Under the pieces are notes generated by a model. It ran no database searches, was not told the origin of the DNA, and saw nothing but the letters and a program-made list of their open reading frames with translations. The translations under genes and the position numbers were made by a program. From Ohtaekwangia sp966211525 (GTDB lineage: Bacteria > Bacteroidota > Bacteroidia > Cytophagales > Cyclobacteriaceae), in the NCBI GenBank assembly GCA_966211525.1, contig CBIHOZ010000007.1, positions 22,181-86,180 on the forward strand: DNA of 64,000 bases, given 5' to 3'. Below are positions 45,312 through 55,622 of the stretch, in pieces (the stretch's first letter is position 1; each line of letters begins with the position of its first letter).

Positions 45312-45818
45312 TTATTTCGCATCAAACGTTAATACATCGGCAGGAGTATTTTTGGTAAGACGAAGGCTCTTTACCTTACCGCGCACCGTTACGTGCACCA
45401 GGTTCGATTGATCTTCATGCGTTTCCATAATGATGTTGTTCATCACCTGGATCGCCTTCCATTTTTTAACGTTGCTCACTTCAATGAAAAAAATAAAGGC
45501 TTCTCCTTCTTTCTCGTGACCGAGGTATTTTATCTTCTGTGCTTTTTTATCGAGCGCTATTTTCAAATGTTCTTCCAGGTAAGGCGTCATGATCTGATCC
45601 AGGGTAACGCCTTTTGGCTCCGTGATATCAAGCTCGGGTTGATTCAGTCTGTTGCGCATGGTTAATTCGAGGTCGTCAATAAACACACGCATCATAATCT
45701 CCAGCGCTTTGTCCTTTTCATCGTACTCTATTTCAGTTACTGAAACGTGAAGCGGGTGCAACATCAGCGCAAAGGCAATGCTGTGAACAAATGACAGAAT
45801 GGAAAATGATGTGATCAT
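45312..45818 (-). CDS. DUF6702 family protein
   Basis: 168-aa protein with an N-terminal hydrophobic segment (1-20), probably a signal peptide. The family pattern is HPLHVSVTEIEYDEKDKALEIMMRVFIDDLE, then a coil-forming middle and VRGKVKSLRLTKNTPADVLTFD at the end. Function is unknown. It is divergent from a HupE-like gene and an M1 peptidase, partners with which DUF6702 genes are often found in Bacteroidota, so a shared envelope or metal-linked role is plausible. CAAAAATA (45853-45860), TATTTTTG on its strand, may be the -7 box. Confidence 0.75.
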   Translation of the reverse strand: MITSFSILSFVHSIAFALMLHPLHVSVTEIEYDEKDKALEIMMRVFIDDLELTMRNRLNQPELDITEPKGVTLDQIMTPYLEEHLKIALDKKAQKIKYLGHEKEGEAFIFFIEVSNVKKWKAIQVMNNIIMETHEDQSNLVHVTVRGKVKSLRLTKNTPADVLTFDAK

Positions 45819-46015
45819 GAAAATGTTAACTGAATCGTGGAATCGAAAGGTCCAAAAATAATACCGAAAAAAAGAAATCGGATACCGGTCATGTACAGAT
45901 TGCCCAGATAAACACGGTCGATCGGGAGAACCCCACCCCCCATAAAATACCTAATCTGTTTTTCGAAATTATCTCCTATACTTGTGGCCTTTTTAATTTT
46001 TTCATTTCATTAATT

Positions 46016-46609
46016 ATGAGCGAGTTTCAACTCTATTTTGGGTTAGGGAAGGATCACATACTGGACTATGCTAATGGCTATGATCACATTTTATTTGTAG
46101 TGGCACTGTGTGCACTATACCTCATGCGCGACTGGCGGCAGGTGCTGATCCTGGTTACAGCTTTTACAATAGGGCACTCCATCACGCTGGCATTATCAAC
46201 ACTCGAAATTGTTACGATCAAGGCCGAGCTTATCGAATTTCTTATACCTCTTACTATTTTTATAACGGCAGGGTCTAACCTGTTCAAGAATGAAGAAAAT
46301 TTATCGGGCAGACCTGTTCAGCTCAACTATTTCTTTGCTGCATTTTTCGGATTGATACACGGCCTGGGCTTTTCAAATTATCTGAAAAGTATTTTGGGTA
46401 AAGATGAACGAATTATATCACAGCTATTGGCCTTTAATCTCGGGCTGGAGGTAGGCCAGATAATTATTGTTGCCATCTTTTTAACGGCCAGCTTTCTTTT
46501 GGTGGATTTGTTTGGCGTGAACCGCAGAGACTGGAAGATGGTTATTTCATCTGCAGTAGCCGGCATCGCTTTGATGTTAATGAAAGAAAAAGCATTTTGG
46601 ATTGAATAA
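46016..46609 (+). CDS. HupE/UreJ-family membrane protein
   Basis: 197-aa integral membrane protein with about six spans. The first part has LGKDHILDYANGYDHILFVVALCALYL, then WRQVLILVTAFTIGHSITLAL, and FFGLIHGLGFSNYL. The His-containing membrane motifs (YDHILF, GHSITL, GLIHGLGF) are the HupE/UreJ signature, a family linked to nickel or cobalt uptake in hydrogenase and urease clusters. No Ni enzyme is nearby. It is 14 bp upstream of the first M1 zinc peptidase, so metal supply to exported peptidases is a possibility only. Confidence 0.83.
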   Translation: MSEFQLYFGLGKDHILDYANGYDHILFVVALCALYLMRDWRQVLILVTAFTIGHSITLALSTLEIVTIKAELIEFLIPLTIFITAGSNLFKNEENLSGRPVQLNYFFAAFFGLIHGLGFSNYLKSILGKDERIISQLLAFNLGLEVGQIIIVAIFLTASFLLVDLFGVNRRDWKMVISSAVAGIALMLMKEKAFWIE

Positions 46610-46623
46610 CTCTTATAACCTAT

Positions 46624-48849
46624 ATGAAGCGTGTTTTTAAAATTTCCCTCCTTCTTGTCATAATGCAGACGGCATGGGCACAGGAAACTCCACGGTGGCA
46701 GGGCAAGTTCGAGCAGCTCGATCAACAGCTGCCAACTCCGAATGAGTATCGCTCAGGCTCCGGGGCACCAGGTCCTAAATACTGGCAACAGAAAGCCGAC
46801 TATGTTATCAGTGTAGAACTGAATGACGACAATCAAAGTATAACCGGATCTGAAACGATAACCTATCACAATAATTCGCCTGATGTATTGCGTTACCTGT
46901 GGCTTCAGCTTGATCAGAATAAACTTGCTGAAGATAACATGACGCAAAAAACAAGAACCAATACTTTGCGCGATTCCATCGATGCCAAGTCTGCAGGTTC
47001 TGCCTATAATCTTTTTGATTTTGATGGTGGATTTAAAATCAAATCGGTGAAAGATGCTGCCGGTAAAGATCTCACGCACCTCATCAACTATACCATGATG
47101 CGTATCGATCTTCCACAGCCTCTCAACCCCGGACAGAAATATACTTTCTCTATCGACTGGTCTTATAATATCAACGATGGTGTTCGTGTTCGTGAGCGCA
47201 CGCAGTATGAATACTTTCCGGAAGACGGCAATTACTCTTACGTAATTGCACAGTGGTTCCCACGCATGTGCGTGTATGATGATTATGAAGGATGGCAGAA
47301 TAAACAATTCCTGGGACAAGGAGAGTTTGCTTTACCTTTCGGTGATTACAAAGTAAAGATCACGGTACCGGCCGATCACATCGTAGGTGCAACCGGTCAG
47401 CTTAAAAATGCTGAAACAGTTCTTAACAAAACACAACTCGAGCGACTCGCAAAAGCTAAGACTTCTTTCGACAAGCCGGTAATTATAGCAACACAGGATG
47501 AAGCCGTACAACGTGAGAAAACAAAATCGAAAGAGAAGAAGACATGGGAGTTTCACGCGGATAATGTGCGTGACTTTGCTTTCGCTACATCCCGTAAATT
47601 TATATGGGATGCACAGGCTGTAAAGATTGGCAGCAAGACACCACTGGCCATGTCGTATTACCCGAAAGAAGGTAATCCGCTATGGGAGAAAGAATCTACC
47701 AAAGCCGTGAAGAATGCATTGGAAGTATACTCTCGCATGACGATCGATTATCCATACCCGGTCGCTATATCTGTTCACGCTGCACACCAGGGCATGGAGT
47801 ACCCGATGATCTGTTTTAACTATGGTCGTCCGGCGAAAGATGGTTCCTATACTCCGGCTGTACGCAAGGGTATGATTGGCGTTATTGTGCACGAAGTAGG
47901 ACACAACTTCTTCCCGATGATCATCAACAACGATGAGCGCCAGACTACCTGGATGGATGAAGGTATAAATACATTTGTACAGTTAGTAACAGAGATAGAA
48001 CGCTACCCGGATATAGATTTCGACAGAGGTAAACCTGCTGCACTGGTTCCCTATATGAAAGGCGATCGCAGCTCGATGCGTCCATTGATGGTGAACTCCG
48101 AGCAGGTAATACAATTCGGTAACGAGCAATATGCAAAAGCAGGAACAGGTTTATTCATGCTGCGCGAAACTATAATGGGTCGTGAGTTATTTGATAAAGC
48201 CTTTAAAGAATATGCAAACCGCTGGGCCTTTAAACATCCAAAGCCTGCAGACTTTTTCCGTACCATGGAAGATGCATCGGCTGTAGACCTTGACTGGTTC
48301 TGGAAAGGCTGGTTCTATACTACAGATGTTTGTGATCAATCTATAGACCAGGTGAAGTGGTTCAAGATGCGTAAGGAAACGAACGATCCTGAAACGAAAA
48401 CTCCGAAGGTAAAACAAGGCGATCTCAACGCGAAAGGCGAGAATAAATTCGACAACTTCAACAATGGTCCGGAGCCATTTAGTTTAACGAATACCGATCC
48501 GCGTATGTATGGCGAGTTCAGAAGTCAGATCGATGACAAAGCGATCATGCAGAAACTCGAGAACAAGAATATATATGAGGTTACGTTGAGCAACAAAGGC
48601 GGACTGGTGATGCCGGTAATTATCCAATGGACCTATAAAGATGGATCAAAAGAGATCGAACGTATACCAGCTGAGATCTGGCGCATCAACGAAAACAAAG
48701 TGACCAAAGTGTTTGTTAAGGACAAGGAAGTAACAGGCATCGTACTGGATCCACAACAAGAGGTCACCGACATCAATGCGCAGGACAACGTGTTCCCTAA
48801 ATCACAGTCCGCTTCCAAATTTGACGAATTCAAAAAGAGAACAAACTAG
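46624..48849 (+). CDS. M1-family zinc metallopeptidase, copy 1
   Basis: Exported gluzincin aminopeptidase-like enzyme. A signal peptide (ends QTAWAQ) is followed by a beta-domain with ITGSETITYHNNSPDVLRYLWLQLDQN. The catalytic domain has QGMEYPMIC where classic M1 enzymes have GAMEN, then H423-E424-x-x-H427 and E446 (WMDEG) as zinc ligands and catalytic base, with the expected 18-residue gap. A helical and beta C-terminal part follows. At 741 aa it matches its two tandem paralogues. It lies 14 bp after the HupE-like gene and is probably co-transcribed with it. Confidence 0.92.
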   Translation: MKRVFKISLLLVIMQTAWAQETPRWQGKFEQLDQQLPTPNEYRSGSGAPGPKYWQQKADYVISVELNDDNQSITGSETITYHNNSPDVLRYLWLQLDQNKLAEDNMTQKTRTNTLRDSIDAKSAGSAYNLFDFDGGFKIKSVKDAAGKDLTHLINYTMMRIDLPQPLNPGQKYTFSIDWSYNINDGVRVRERTQYEYFPEDGNYSYVIAQWFPRMCVYDDYEGWQNKQFLGQGEFALPFGDYKVKITVPADHIVGATGQLKNAETVLNKTQLERLAKAKTSFDKPVIIATQDEAVQREKTKSKEKKTWEFHADNVRDFAFATSRKFIWDAQAVKIGSKTPLAMSYYPKEGNPLWEKESTKAVKNALEVYSRMTIDYPYPVAISVHAAHQGMEYPMICFNYGRPAKDGSYTPAVRKGMIGVIVHEVGHNFFPMIINNDERQTTWMDEGINTFVQLVTEIERYPDIDFDRGKPAALVPYMKGDRSSMRPLMVNSEQVIQFGNEQYAKAGTGLFMLRETIMGRELFDKAFKEYANRWAFKHPKPADFFRTMEDASAVDLDWFWKGWFYTTDVCDQSIDQVKWFKMRKETNDPETKTPKVKQGDLNAKGENKFDNFNNGPEPFSLTNTDPRMYGEFRSQIDDKAIMQKLENKNIYEVTLSNKGGLVMPVIIQWTYKDGSKEIERIPAEIWRINENKVTKVFVKDKEVTGIVLDPQQEVTDINAQDNVFPKSQSASKFDEFKKRTN

Positions 48850-48933
48850 AGAATCGTTATAAGTTATCCGTTAATCGTTATTAGTAAATACGATTAATGG
48901 ATAACGAATAACTGACAACGGCAAATTCAAATC

Positions 48934-51177
48934 ATGAGAGTATTACTTGCTATTATATTTACTTGTGTGTTGCTTCATGCTTCAGCACAAACTCCGCAGC
49001 AACAGGCGTGGAAAGGAAAATTCGAGCAGCTCGATCAGTTACTGCCAACACCAAATTCATATCGCACAGGTGCCGGTGCACCGGGTCAGAATTACTGGCA
49101 GCAACGTGCTGACTATGTGATCAACGTAGAGGTTGACGACAAAACACAATTACTGACGGGCTCTGAAACCATTACCTATCATAACAACTCACCGGAAACA
49201 TTAACATTCCTCTGGCTTCAGCTTGATCAAAATATACTCGCTGATAACAACATGACATCACAAACCAAAACAGGTGTTGTGAGAGACTCTGTGCCGGCAG
49301 GTTTTTTCAACATGATGACCGGTGTAAAAACTTCCGACTATAAAGGAGGCTACAACATTAAGTCGGTAAAAGATGCAACGGGTAAAGCACTTCCCTATAC
49401 CATCAACAATACGATGATGCGTGTAGATCTTCCGGCTCCGCTTAAGACAGGGGAGAAATTTACTTTCGCGATTGACTGGAGCTATACCGAGTATAACCGC
49501 CAGATCTTTAACCAACGGGGTGGCTACGAGTATTTCCCGGAAGACGGCAACTATGTATATACTTTCGCGCAGTGGTTCCCACGCATGTGCGTATTCGATG
49601 ACTACGAAGGCTGGCAGAACAAACAGTTTCTCGGACAAAGCGAGTTTGCGCTCGTGTTCGGTAACTATCGCGTGCGCATCACGGTACCTGCTGATCATAT
49701 TGTAGGCGCTACCGGTACTATACAAAATCCGAAAGATGTATTGAGCAAAGAACAGATTGAGCGTTTCGAAAAAGCAAAGAAGGCTTTTGATAAACCTGTA
49801 TTCATCGTTACGCAAGACGAAGCTGTTCAAAAAGAAAAAACAAAGTCAACGAAGAAAGCTACGTGGGAATTTTATGCTGAGAACGTACGCGACTTCGCAT
49901 TTGCTTCTTCACGTAAATTTATATGGGATGCACAGGCTGTGAAGGTGGGGGACAAAACACCGCTTGCCATGTCACTCTATCCGAAAGAAGGCAACCCGCT
50001 GTGGGAGAAAGAATCTACCAAGGCTATCAAGAATGCATTGGAAATATACTCTGAGCGTACATTCAACTATCCTTATCCGGTAGCATATTCTATTCACACG
50101 GCTAATCAGGGTATGGAGTACCCGATGATCTGCTTCAACGGTTCACGCCCTAACAAAGACGGTACATATTCACAACAGAAGCTCGTTGGTCTTGTACAGG
50201 TTGTCGTACATGAAGTTGGTCACAACTTCTTCCCGATGATCGTGAACTCAGACGAACGTCAATGGACCTGGATGGATGAAGGGTTGAATACATTTCTTGA
50301 AAAAGAAACGGTTCGTGTTCGTTATCCGGAATTATATAGTACACATGGTACACCGAAAGGAATTATACCTTTCATGAAAGGTGACAAGAGCCAGATGCGT
50401 CCGATCATGAGCAACGGTGACGATATGCGCTACAACGAGTTTGGTGCTAACGGCTACACCAAGCCTTCTGCAGCGCTCACATTGCTTCGCGAAACCGTAA
50501 TGGGTCCGGAGTTATTCGATAAAGCTTTCAAAGAGTATTCAGAGCGCTGGGCCTTTAAACATCCGAAGCCTGCAGACTTTTTCCGTACCATGGAAGATGC
50601 ATCGGGTGTTGATCTCGATTGGTTCTGGAGAGGCTGGTTCTATAGCACCGACAATGTAGATGTAGCGGTTGATGAAGTGAAGTGGTTCCAGTTAAAGAAC
50701 GAGCAGATCGATCCGGAAAAGAAAAATATCAAAACGAAGAAAGGCGACCTTACTGCAGAAAAGAACACCGGCAAAAATGCCAACGACTTCAGCAGCGGAC
50801 CAGAACCGTTTACCATGTTGAATACATCTGACCAGATGTATGGTGAATTCAGAAGTCGCATTAACGATGCTGACATCCGTAAAAAACTGGAAGGCAAAAA
50901 TATATACCAGATCAAGTTTAAGAATGTAGGAGGTCTTGTAACGCCACTGGTTATTGAGTGGACGTATAAAGACGGCTCTAAAGAAATAGAGCGTATACCA
51001 GCCGAGATCTGGCGTATAAATGAAAACGAAGTCGTGAAGGTTTTTGTGAAGGAGAAGGAAGCTGTAAACATCGTGCTCGATCCTAATTTCGAGTTGGCTG
51101 ATGTTGAAATGAACAACAACGTGTTCCCGAAAAAGACTACAGAATCACGCTTCGATCAGTTCAAGAAAAATAATTAG
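48934..51177 (+). CDS. M1-family zinc metallopeptidase, copy 2
   Basis: 747-aa paralogue of the genes on either side. Signal peptide ends LHASAQ. The zinc site is H426-E427-x-x-H430 with E449, and QGMEYPMIC replaces GAMEN. Domain order is as in copy 1, and the 60 bp at 50546-50605 differ at one position from 48221-48280 of copy 1, pointing to recent exchange or duplication. The gap to copy 1 holds an imperfect AT-rich inverted repeat (48863-48905). A terminator follows the gene. Confidence 0.92.
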   Translation: MRVLLAIIFTCVLLHASAQTPQQQAWKGKFEQLDQLLPTPNSYRTGAGAPGQNYWQQRADYVINVEVDDKTQLLTGSETITYHNNSPETLTFLWLQLDQNILADNNMTSQTKTGVVRDSVPAGFFNMMTGVKTSDYKGGYNIKSVKDATGKALPYTINNTMMRVDLPAPLKTGEKFTFAIDWSYTEYNRQIFNQRGGYEYFPEDGNYVYTFAQWFPRMCVFDDYEGWQNKQFLGQSEFALVFGNYRVRITVPADHIVGATGTIQNPKDVLSKEQIERFEKAKKAFDKPVFIVTQDEAVQKEKTKSTKKATWEFYAENVRDFAFASSRKFIWDAQAVKVGDKTPLAMSLYPKEGNPLWEKESTKAIKNALEIYSERTFNYPYPVAYSIHTANQGMEYPMICFNGSRPNKDGTYSQQKLVGLVQVVVHEVGHNFFPMIVNSDERQWTWMDEGLNTFLEKETVRVRYPELYSTHGTPKGIIPFMKGDKSQMRPIMSNGDDMRYNEFGANGYTKPSAALTLLRETVMGPELFDKAFKEYSERWAFKHPKPADFFRTMEDASGVDLDWFWRGWFYSTDNVDVAVDEVKWFQLKNEQIDPEKKNIKTKKGDLTAEKNTGKNANDFSSGPEPFTMLNTSDQMYGEFRSRINDADIRKKLEGKNIYQIKFKNVGGLVTPLVIEWTYKDGSKEIERIPAEIWRINENEVVKVFVKEKEAVNIVLDPNFELADVEMNNNVFPKKTTESRFDQFKKNN

Positions 51178-51264
51178 TGCAGCAACATTTGCTCTGCAGG
51201 TATAGAAATATAGTCTTGTAAAAAACTGCCGGGCATCTGCAGTATACGCTTGACGAAAAGAATT

Positions 51265-51296
51265 AAGCCATCCTTGTAAAAAAGGATGGCTTTTTT
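51265..51296 (+). terminator. Terminator after M1 copy 2
   Basis: Perfect 11-bp stem AAGCCATCCTT / AAGGATGGCTT (51265-51275, 51282-51292), 6-nt loop, followed by TTTTATTT. Confidence 0.9.
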
Positions 51297-51340
51297 ATTT
51301 AATTAAACTGATCTTTCAGATAAACTCATTAATCGACTAT

Positions 51341-53566
51341 ATGAAATCCCTTCGTATCATTTTACCAATGCTTTTACTGGCGGCATTCGCGCACGCACAG
51401 GATGCCAAGCAATGGAAAGGAAAATTTGAGCAGCTTGATGAATTGTTGCCCACACCAAACGAATATCGTACAGGCTCCGGTGAGCCTGGCGCCAAATACT
51501 GGCAGCAGCGAGCCGACTATACCATCGATGCAGAAATCGATGAACCTACCAATACATTGAAAGGTAAGGAAACCATTACCTACTACAACAACTCGCCAGA
51601 AACGCTAAAGTATCTCTGGCTGCAGCTCGATCAGAACATCAACAAGAAGGGTAATGAAGATTTCGGAAGTTACTTTGGTCCGGTGCGCGATTCTATACCG
51701 ACACTGCACATGCAGTACCTGACACGGACACTCGAGTTTGAAGGTGGATATACTATACAATCGGTTACCGACAAGACCGGTAAAAATCTTCCGATCACCA
51801 TCAACAATACCATGATGCGTATTGATTTACCGGTGGCTATAAAAACCGGTGAGAGCTATACCTTTAATGTTGCATGGTCGTATCCAATAACCGACCGGAG
51901 CAAGTTCCTGCTTTCACGCGAAGGCTATGAGTATTTTCCGGAAGATAAAAACAGTATATACCTGATCGCCCACTGGTTCCCACGCATGTGCCAGTTTGAT
52001 GATTATGAAGGCTGGCAGAACAAACAGTTTCAGCGACTCGGCGAGTTCGCACTGGAGTTCGGTAACTATAAAATAAACATTACCGTTCCTGCTGATCACA
52101 TTGTTGCCTCCTCCGGAACATTACTCAATGCGAAAGAGGTACTATCAGCAAAAGAACTCGAGCGGTTTGAAAAAGCTAAAGCATCATTCGATAAACCTTT
52201 TGTAATTGTTACCGAAGAGGAAGCGCGAGCAAAAGAGAAGATGCGGTCAACTGCTAAAAAAACATGGCGCTATCAGGCTGATAATGTTCGCGATGTAGCG
52301 TTCGCTTCGTCACGTAAATTTATATGGGATGCACAGGCCGTAAAGCTTCCAACCAATACGGTATTGGCCATGTCCTATTTCCCGAAAGAAGGGTTGCCGG
52401 TGTGGTCGGAGGAATCTACCAAAGCAGTAAAGAACGCGCTTGAAGTATACTCGAAATATACCTTTGACTATCCGTATCCCGTAGCTATATCTGTAAACAC
52501 GGCTAACCTTGGTATGGAGTTCCCGATGATCAGCTTCAACGGTGGTCGTCCGCGCAATGGGCAGATGAGTGAAAACGGAAAAGCCAGTATGATCGGTGTA
52601 ATTGTTCACGAAGTAGGACACAATTACTTCCCGATGATTGTAAGCTCAGACGAACGCCAGTGGATGTGGATGGATGAAGGACTGAATACATTTTTACAGA
52701 CACGCACCGAGATGGAGCGCTATCCTAATTACCACCACACCGTTCCGCAAGATATAGTGCCCTATATGAAAGGCGACAAGAGCGTGATGCGCCCTGTGAT
52801 GAATACATCTGACAATGAAAGACTCAACGCATTCGGTGCTAACTACTATGAAAAACCGACAGTAGCCCTAACGTTGCTTCGCGAAACCATTATCGGTAAA
52901 GATCTTTTTGATAAAGCCTTCAAAGAATATGCAAACCGCTGGATGTATAAGCATCCGCGTCCGGCAGACTTCTTCAGAATGATGGAAGAAGCAACGGCTG
53001 TAGATCTCGACTGGTTCTGGAGAGGCTGGTTCTTTACTACCGATAATGTAGATGTATCGGTAGAGGATGTTCAATGGTATAAACTTACCGCGCAGCAGCC
53101 CAACATCGAGAATAAAACGAAGAATGTAAAAGCAGGCGATCTCAATGCAAGCGCATCCGGCAAAGCTGTAGCCGACTTCAGCAAGGGACCAAAGCCATTT
53201 ACCATGTTGAACACACCGGATAAAGCATACGGTGAATTCAGAAGCCGCATTGATGATAACGCTGTCCGGCAGAAACTGGAAGGCAAGAATATATATGAGG
53301 TGAAGTTCAAAAACAACGGAGGCCTTGTTACTCCGCTTATCATTGAGTGGACCTATAAAGACGGCACCAAAGAAACCGAATATATACCGGCAGAGATCTG
53401 GCGCACCAATGAGAATGAAGCAAGCAAAGTATTTATTAAAGATAAAGAGGTCACCAACGTAACGTTCGATCCGAATGCTGCCCTTGCCGATGTAGACGAG
53501 AGCAACAACGTGTTTCCGAAGAAAGTTGCAGAATCAAAATTCGACCAATTCAAAAAGAATAAATAA
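51341..53566 (+). CDS. M1-family zinc metallopeptidase, copy 3
   Basis: 741-aa third tandem paralogue, the most diverged. Signal peptide ends AAFAHAQ. Zinc site H423-E424-x-x-H427 with E446; the GAMEN position reads LGMEFPMIS, differing from the other two (GMEYPMIC), so its specificity may differ. All domains are complete and it shows no sign of decay. It is separated from copy 2 by a terminator, so it needs its own promoter in the 51297-51340 gap, which I cannot place with confidence. Confidence 0.92.
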   Translation: MKSLRIILPMLLLAAFAHAQDAKQWKGKFEQLDELLPTPNEYRTGSGEPGAKYWQQRADYTIDAEIDEPTNTLKGKETITYYNNSPETLKYLWLQLDQNINKKGNEDFGSYFGPVRDSIPTLHMQYLTRTLEFEGGYTIQSVTDKTGKNLPITINNTMMRIDLPVAIKTGESYTFNVAWSYPITDRSKFLLSREGYEYFPEDKNSIYLIAHWFPRMCQFDDYEGWQNKQFQRLGEFALEFGNYKINITVPADHIVASSGTLLNAKEVLSAKELERFEKAKASFDKPFVIVTEEEARAKEKMRSTAKKTWRYQADNVRDVAFASSRKFIWDAQAVKLPTNTVLAMSYFPKEGLPVWSEESTKAVKNALEVYSKYTFDYPYPVAISVNTANLGMEFPMISFNGGRPRNGQMSENGKASMIGVIVHEVGHNYFPMIVSSDERQWMWMDEGLNTFLQTRTEMERYPNYHHTVPQDIVPYMKGDKSVMRPVMNTSDNERLNAFGANYYEKPTVALTLLRETIIGKDLFDKAFKEYANRWMYKHPRPADFFRMMEEATAVDLDWFWRGWFFTTDNVDVSVEDVQWYKLTAQQPNIENKTKNVKAGDLNASASGKAVADFSKGPKPFTMLNTPDKAYGEFRSRIDDNAVRQKLEGKNIYEVKFKNNGGLVTPLIIEWTYKDGTKETEYIPAEIWRTNENEASKVFIKDKEVTNVTFDPNAALADVDESNNVFPKKVAESKFDQFKKNK

Positions 53567-53574
53567 GATCAATC

Positions 53575-53634
53575 TTTCCCGCAGTATATATCCGGTCACT
53601 TGAAATACAGTTGTCCGGTATAGATTGCGGGAAA
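53575..53634 (+). terminator. Possible terminator after M1 copy 3
   Basis: TTTCCCGCA (53575-53583) pairs with TGCGGGAAA (53626-53634), followed by TTCATTTTTATA. The 42-nt loop contains a smaller CCGG-based stem. The long loop makes it less certain than the others. Confidence 0.45.
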
Positions 53635-53659
53635 TTCATTTTTATATATACCCGCCCAA

Positions 53660-55600
53660 ATGAGATTAAAATATACTATACCCTTGCTACTTGTTACCTG
53701 GCAATTGCAGGCACAGGTGGAGAAAAAAGAAGTTGGCAACCTGGTAATGGAAGGTATACCTGAAATACCTGCTTCTGTAATCGAACGGATGAATCAATAC
53801 CAGAACACGCGTGGAGCAAGCTTTAGCAGCTGGAGTCCGGATGGTAAAAATATACTGATCAGTACACGCTTTGCAGAAACAGCACAGCTACATGTTGTCG
53901 ATCATCCCGGTGGTGCACGCAAGCAGGTAACATTCTTCAAGGAACCCGTTGGCGGAGCAAGTTATTGTCCGGATGCTTCATACAAAGGCTTCATGTTTTC
54001 GAAAGATATAGGGGGTAACGAATTTTCGCAGCTGTTTTGGTTTGATATCGCTACCGGTAAATATGAAATGATTTCCGATGGCGGACGCTCGCAAAATTCA
54101 TTGAGTTCGTGGTCGAATAAAGGCGATCAGTTTATCGTAGTGAGTACACGCAGAAATGGTAAAGATTACGATCTATACCTGAGCAGCATGAAAAATCCGA
54201 AGGAAGCAAAATTAGTATTGCAGCGCGAAGGATCATGGAGTGCGTTGGATTGGTCGCCTGACGATAAGAAAGTTCTTGTCTCTAACTATATATCGGCCAA
54301 CAAATCATTCCTTCATATTCTCGATCTGGCGAGCGGCAAGCTTGAACAGATCAATCCTTCGCAGGAAGAAATCGCTTACGGCAGTGCAGTGTGGTCAGCC
54401 GATGGTAAAGGTATATTTGTTGTCAACGACCAGGGTGGCGAGTTCAGTGTACTGAAATACTATGATGTAGCTTCAAAGAAATTTACACCCATAACGGCTT
54501 CTATCCTATGGGATGTAAATAGTATCGCGGTAAACAAGAACCGCAGCACACTGGTATTTGATACCAATGAGAATGGCGTTGCCAAACTATACCAGCTTAA
54601 TACATCTACGTTAAAATATACTGCTATACCGGGTATACCTACGGGCGTTGTAGGCGGTATAGAATTTCATCCGGACGGCAAACAAATCGGTTTGGTAATC
54701 AATACACCCCAAACACCAAGCGATGTGTTTTCAATAGACCTCACCACGAATAAACTTACGCAGTGGACTTTCAGTGAAGTGGGCGGATTAAACACCAGTA
54801 CATTCGTTGTGCCTTCCCTGGTGGAGTACGAAACATTCGATAAAGTTGATAACAAGGCGAGAAAGATACCGGCATTCTATTATAAGCCTCTGAACGCTTC
54901 AGGAAAAATTCCGGTGATCATTAATATACATGGTGGTCCTGAAGGACAGTCAGTGCCTGTGTTCAGTCCCTTCATAGCGTACCTCACCAACGAGCTCGGT
55001 ATAGCTGTGCTCTCACCAAACGTGCGAGGTTCATCCGGTTATGGTAAAACATTTCTGAAACTCGACAATGGTTTCAAGCGAGAAGAATCGGTTAAAGACA
55101 TTGGTGCGTTACTCGACTGGATCGCGAAGCAACCTGAGCTCGATGCATCACGCGTAGCTGTATGGGGCGGATCGTATGGCGGATATATGGTGCTCGCATC
55201 CATGACTAACTTTAATGATCGTATCAAATGTGGTATTGATGTGGTAGGCATCAGTAACTTTGTAACATTTCTGCAAAACACGGAAGATTACCGGAAAGAT
55301 TTGCGCAGGGTAGAGTATGGTGACGAGCGCGATCCGAAGATGAAAGAGTACCTCCTCAAGATCTCACCAGCGAATAATGTCGACAAGATCACAAAGCCTC
55401 TGTTCATTATACAAGGTCTGAATGATCCGCGTGTTCCGGCTTCCGAGTCTGAACAGATGAAACAGAACATGCGAAATAAAGGTCGCAACGTATGGTATAT
55501 GCTTGCCAAGGATGAAGGCCACGGCTTTCGCAAGAAACCCAACGTTGACTACATGCAATGGAGCGTTGTAATGTTCCTGCAGCAGAATTTACTGAAGTAA
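53660..55600 (+). CDS. S9-family prolyl oligopeptidase-type peptidase (acylaminoacyl-peptidase-like)
   Basis: Exported serine peptidase of 646 aa. A signal peptide (MRLKYTIPLLLVTWQLQAQ) leads into a TolB-like beta-propeller with repeated SWSPDGK, DWSPDDK and VWSADGK blades. The C-terminal alpha/beta-hydrolase has S505 in WGGSYGGYM, D589 in QGLNDPRVP and H621 in DEGHGF. It lacks the Glu clamp of DPP IV, so it more likely acts as an oligopeptidase or acylaminoacyl peptidase. It follows the three M1 genes and, with them, forms a run of exported peptidases. Confidence 0.92.
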   Translation: MRLKYTIPLLLVTWQLQAQVEKKEVGNLVMEGIPEIPASVIERMNQYQNTRGASFSSWSPDGKNILISTRFAETAQLHVVDHPGGARKQVTFFKEPVGGASYCPDASYKGFMFSKDIGGNEFSQLFWFDIATGKYEMISDGGRSQNSLSSWSNKGDQFIVVSTRRNGKDYDLYLSSMKNPKEAKLVLQREGSWSALDWSPDDKKVLVSNYISANKSFLHILDLASGKLEQINPSQEEIAYGSAVWSADGKGIFVVNDQGGEFSVLKYYDVASKKFTPITASILWDVNSIAVNKNRSTLVFDTNENGVAKLYQLNTSTLKYTAIPGIPTGVVGGIEFHPDGKQIGLVINTPQTPSDVFSIDLTTNKLTQWTFSEVGGLNTSTFVVPSLVEYETFDKVDNKARKIPAFYYKPLNASGKIPVIINIHGGPEGQSVPVFSPFIAYLTNELGIAVLSPNVRGSSGYGKTFLKLDNGFKREESVKDIGALLDWIAKQPELDASRVAVWGGSYGGYMVLASMTNFNDRIKCGIDVVGISNFVTFLQNTEDYRKDLRRVEYGDERDPKMKEYLLKISPANNVDKITKPLFIIQGLNDPRVPASESEQMKQNMRNKGRNVWYMLAKDEGHGFRKKPNVDYMQWSVVMFLQQNLLK

Positions 55601-55622
55601 AAAATCGTCTATTTCATAGTCG

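Noticed and set aside
48863..48905. Inverted repeat between M1 copies 1 and 2 as a terminator or mobile element end
   Set aside because: The stem is AT-rich with a mismatch, has no T-run and no target duplication; it may be a simple AT-rich spacer.
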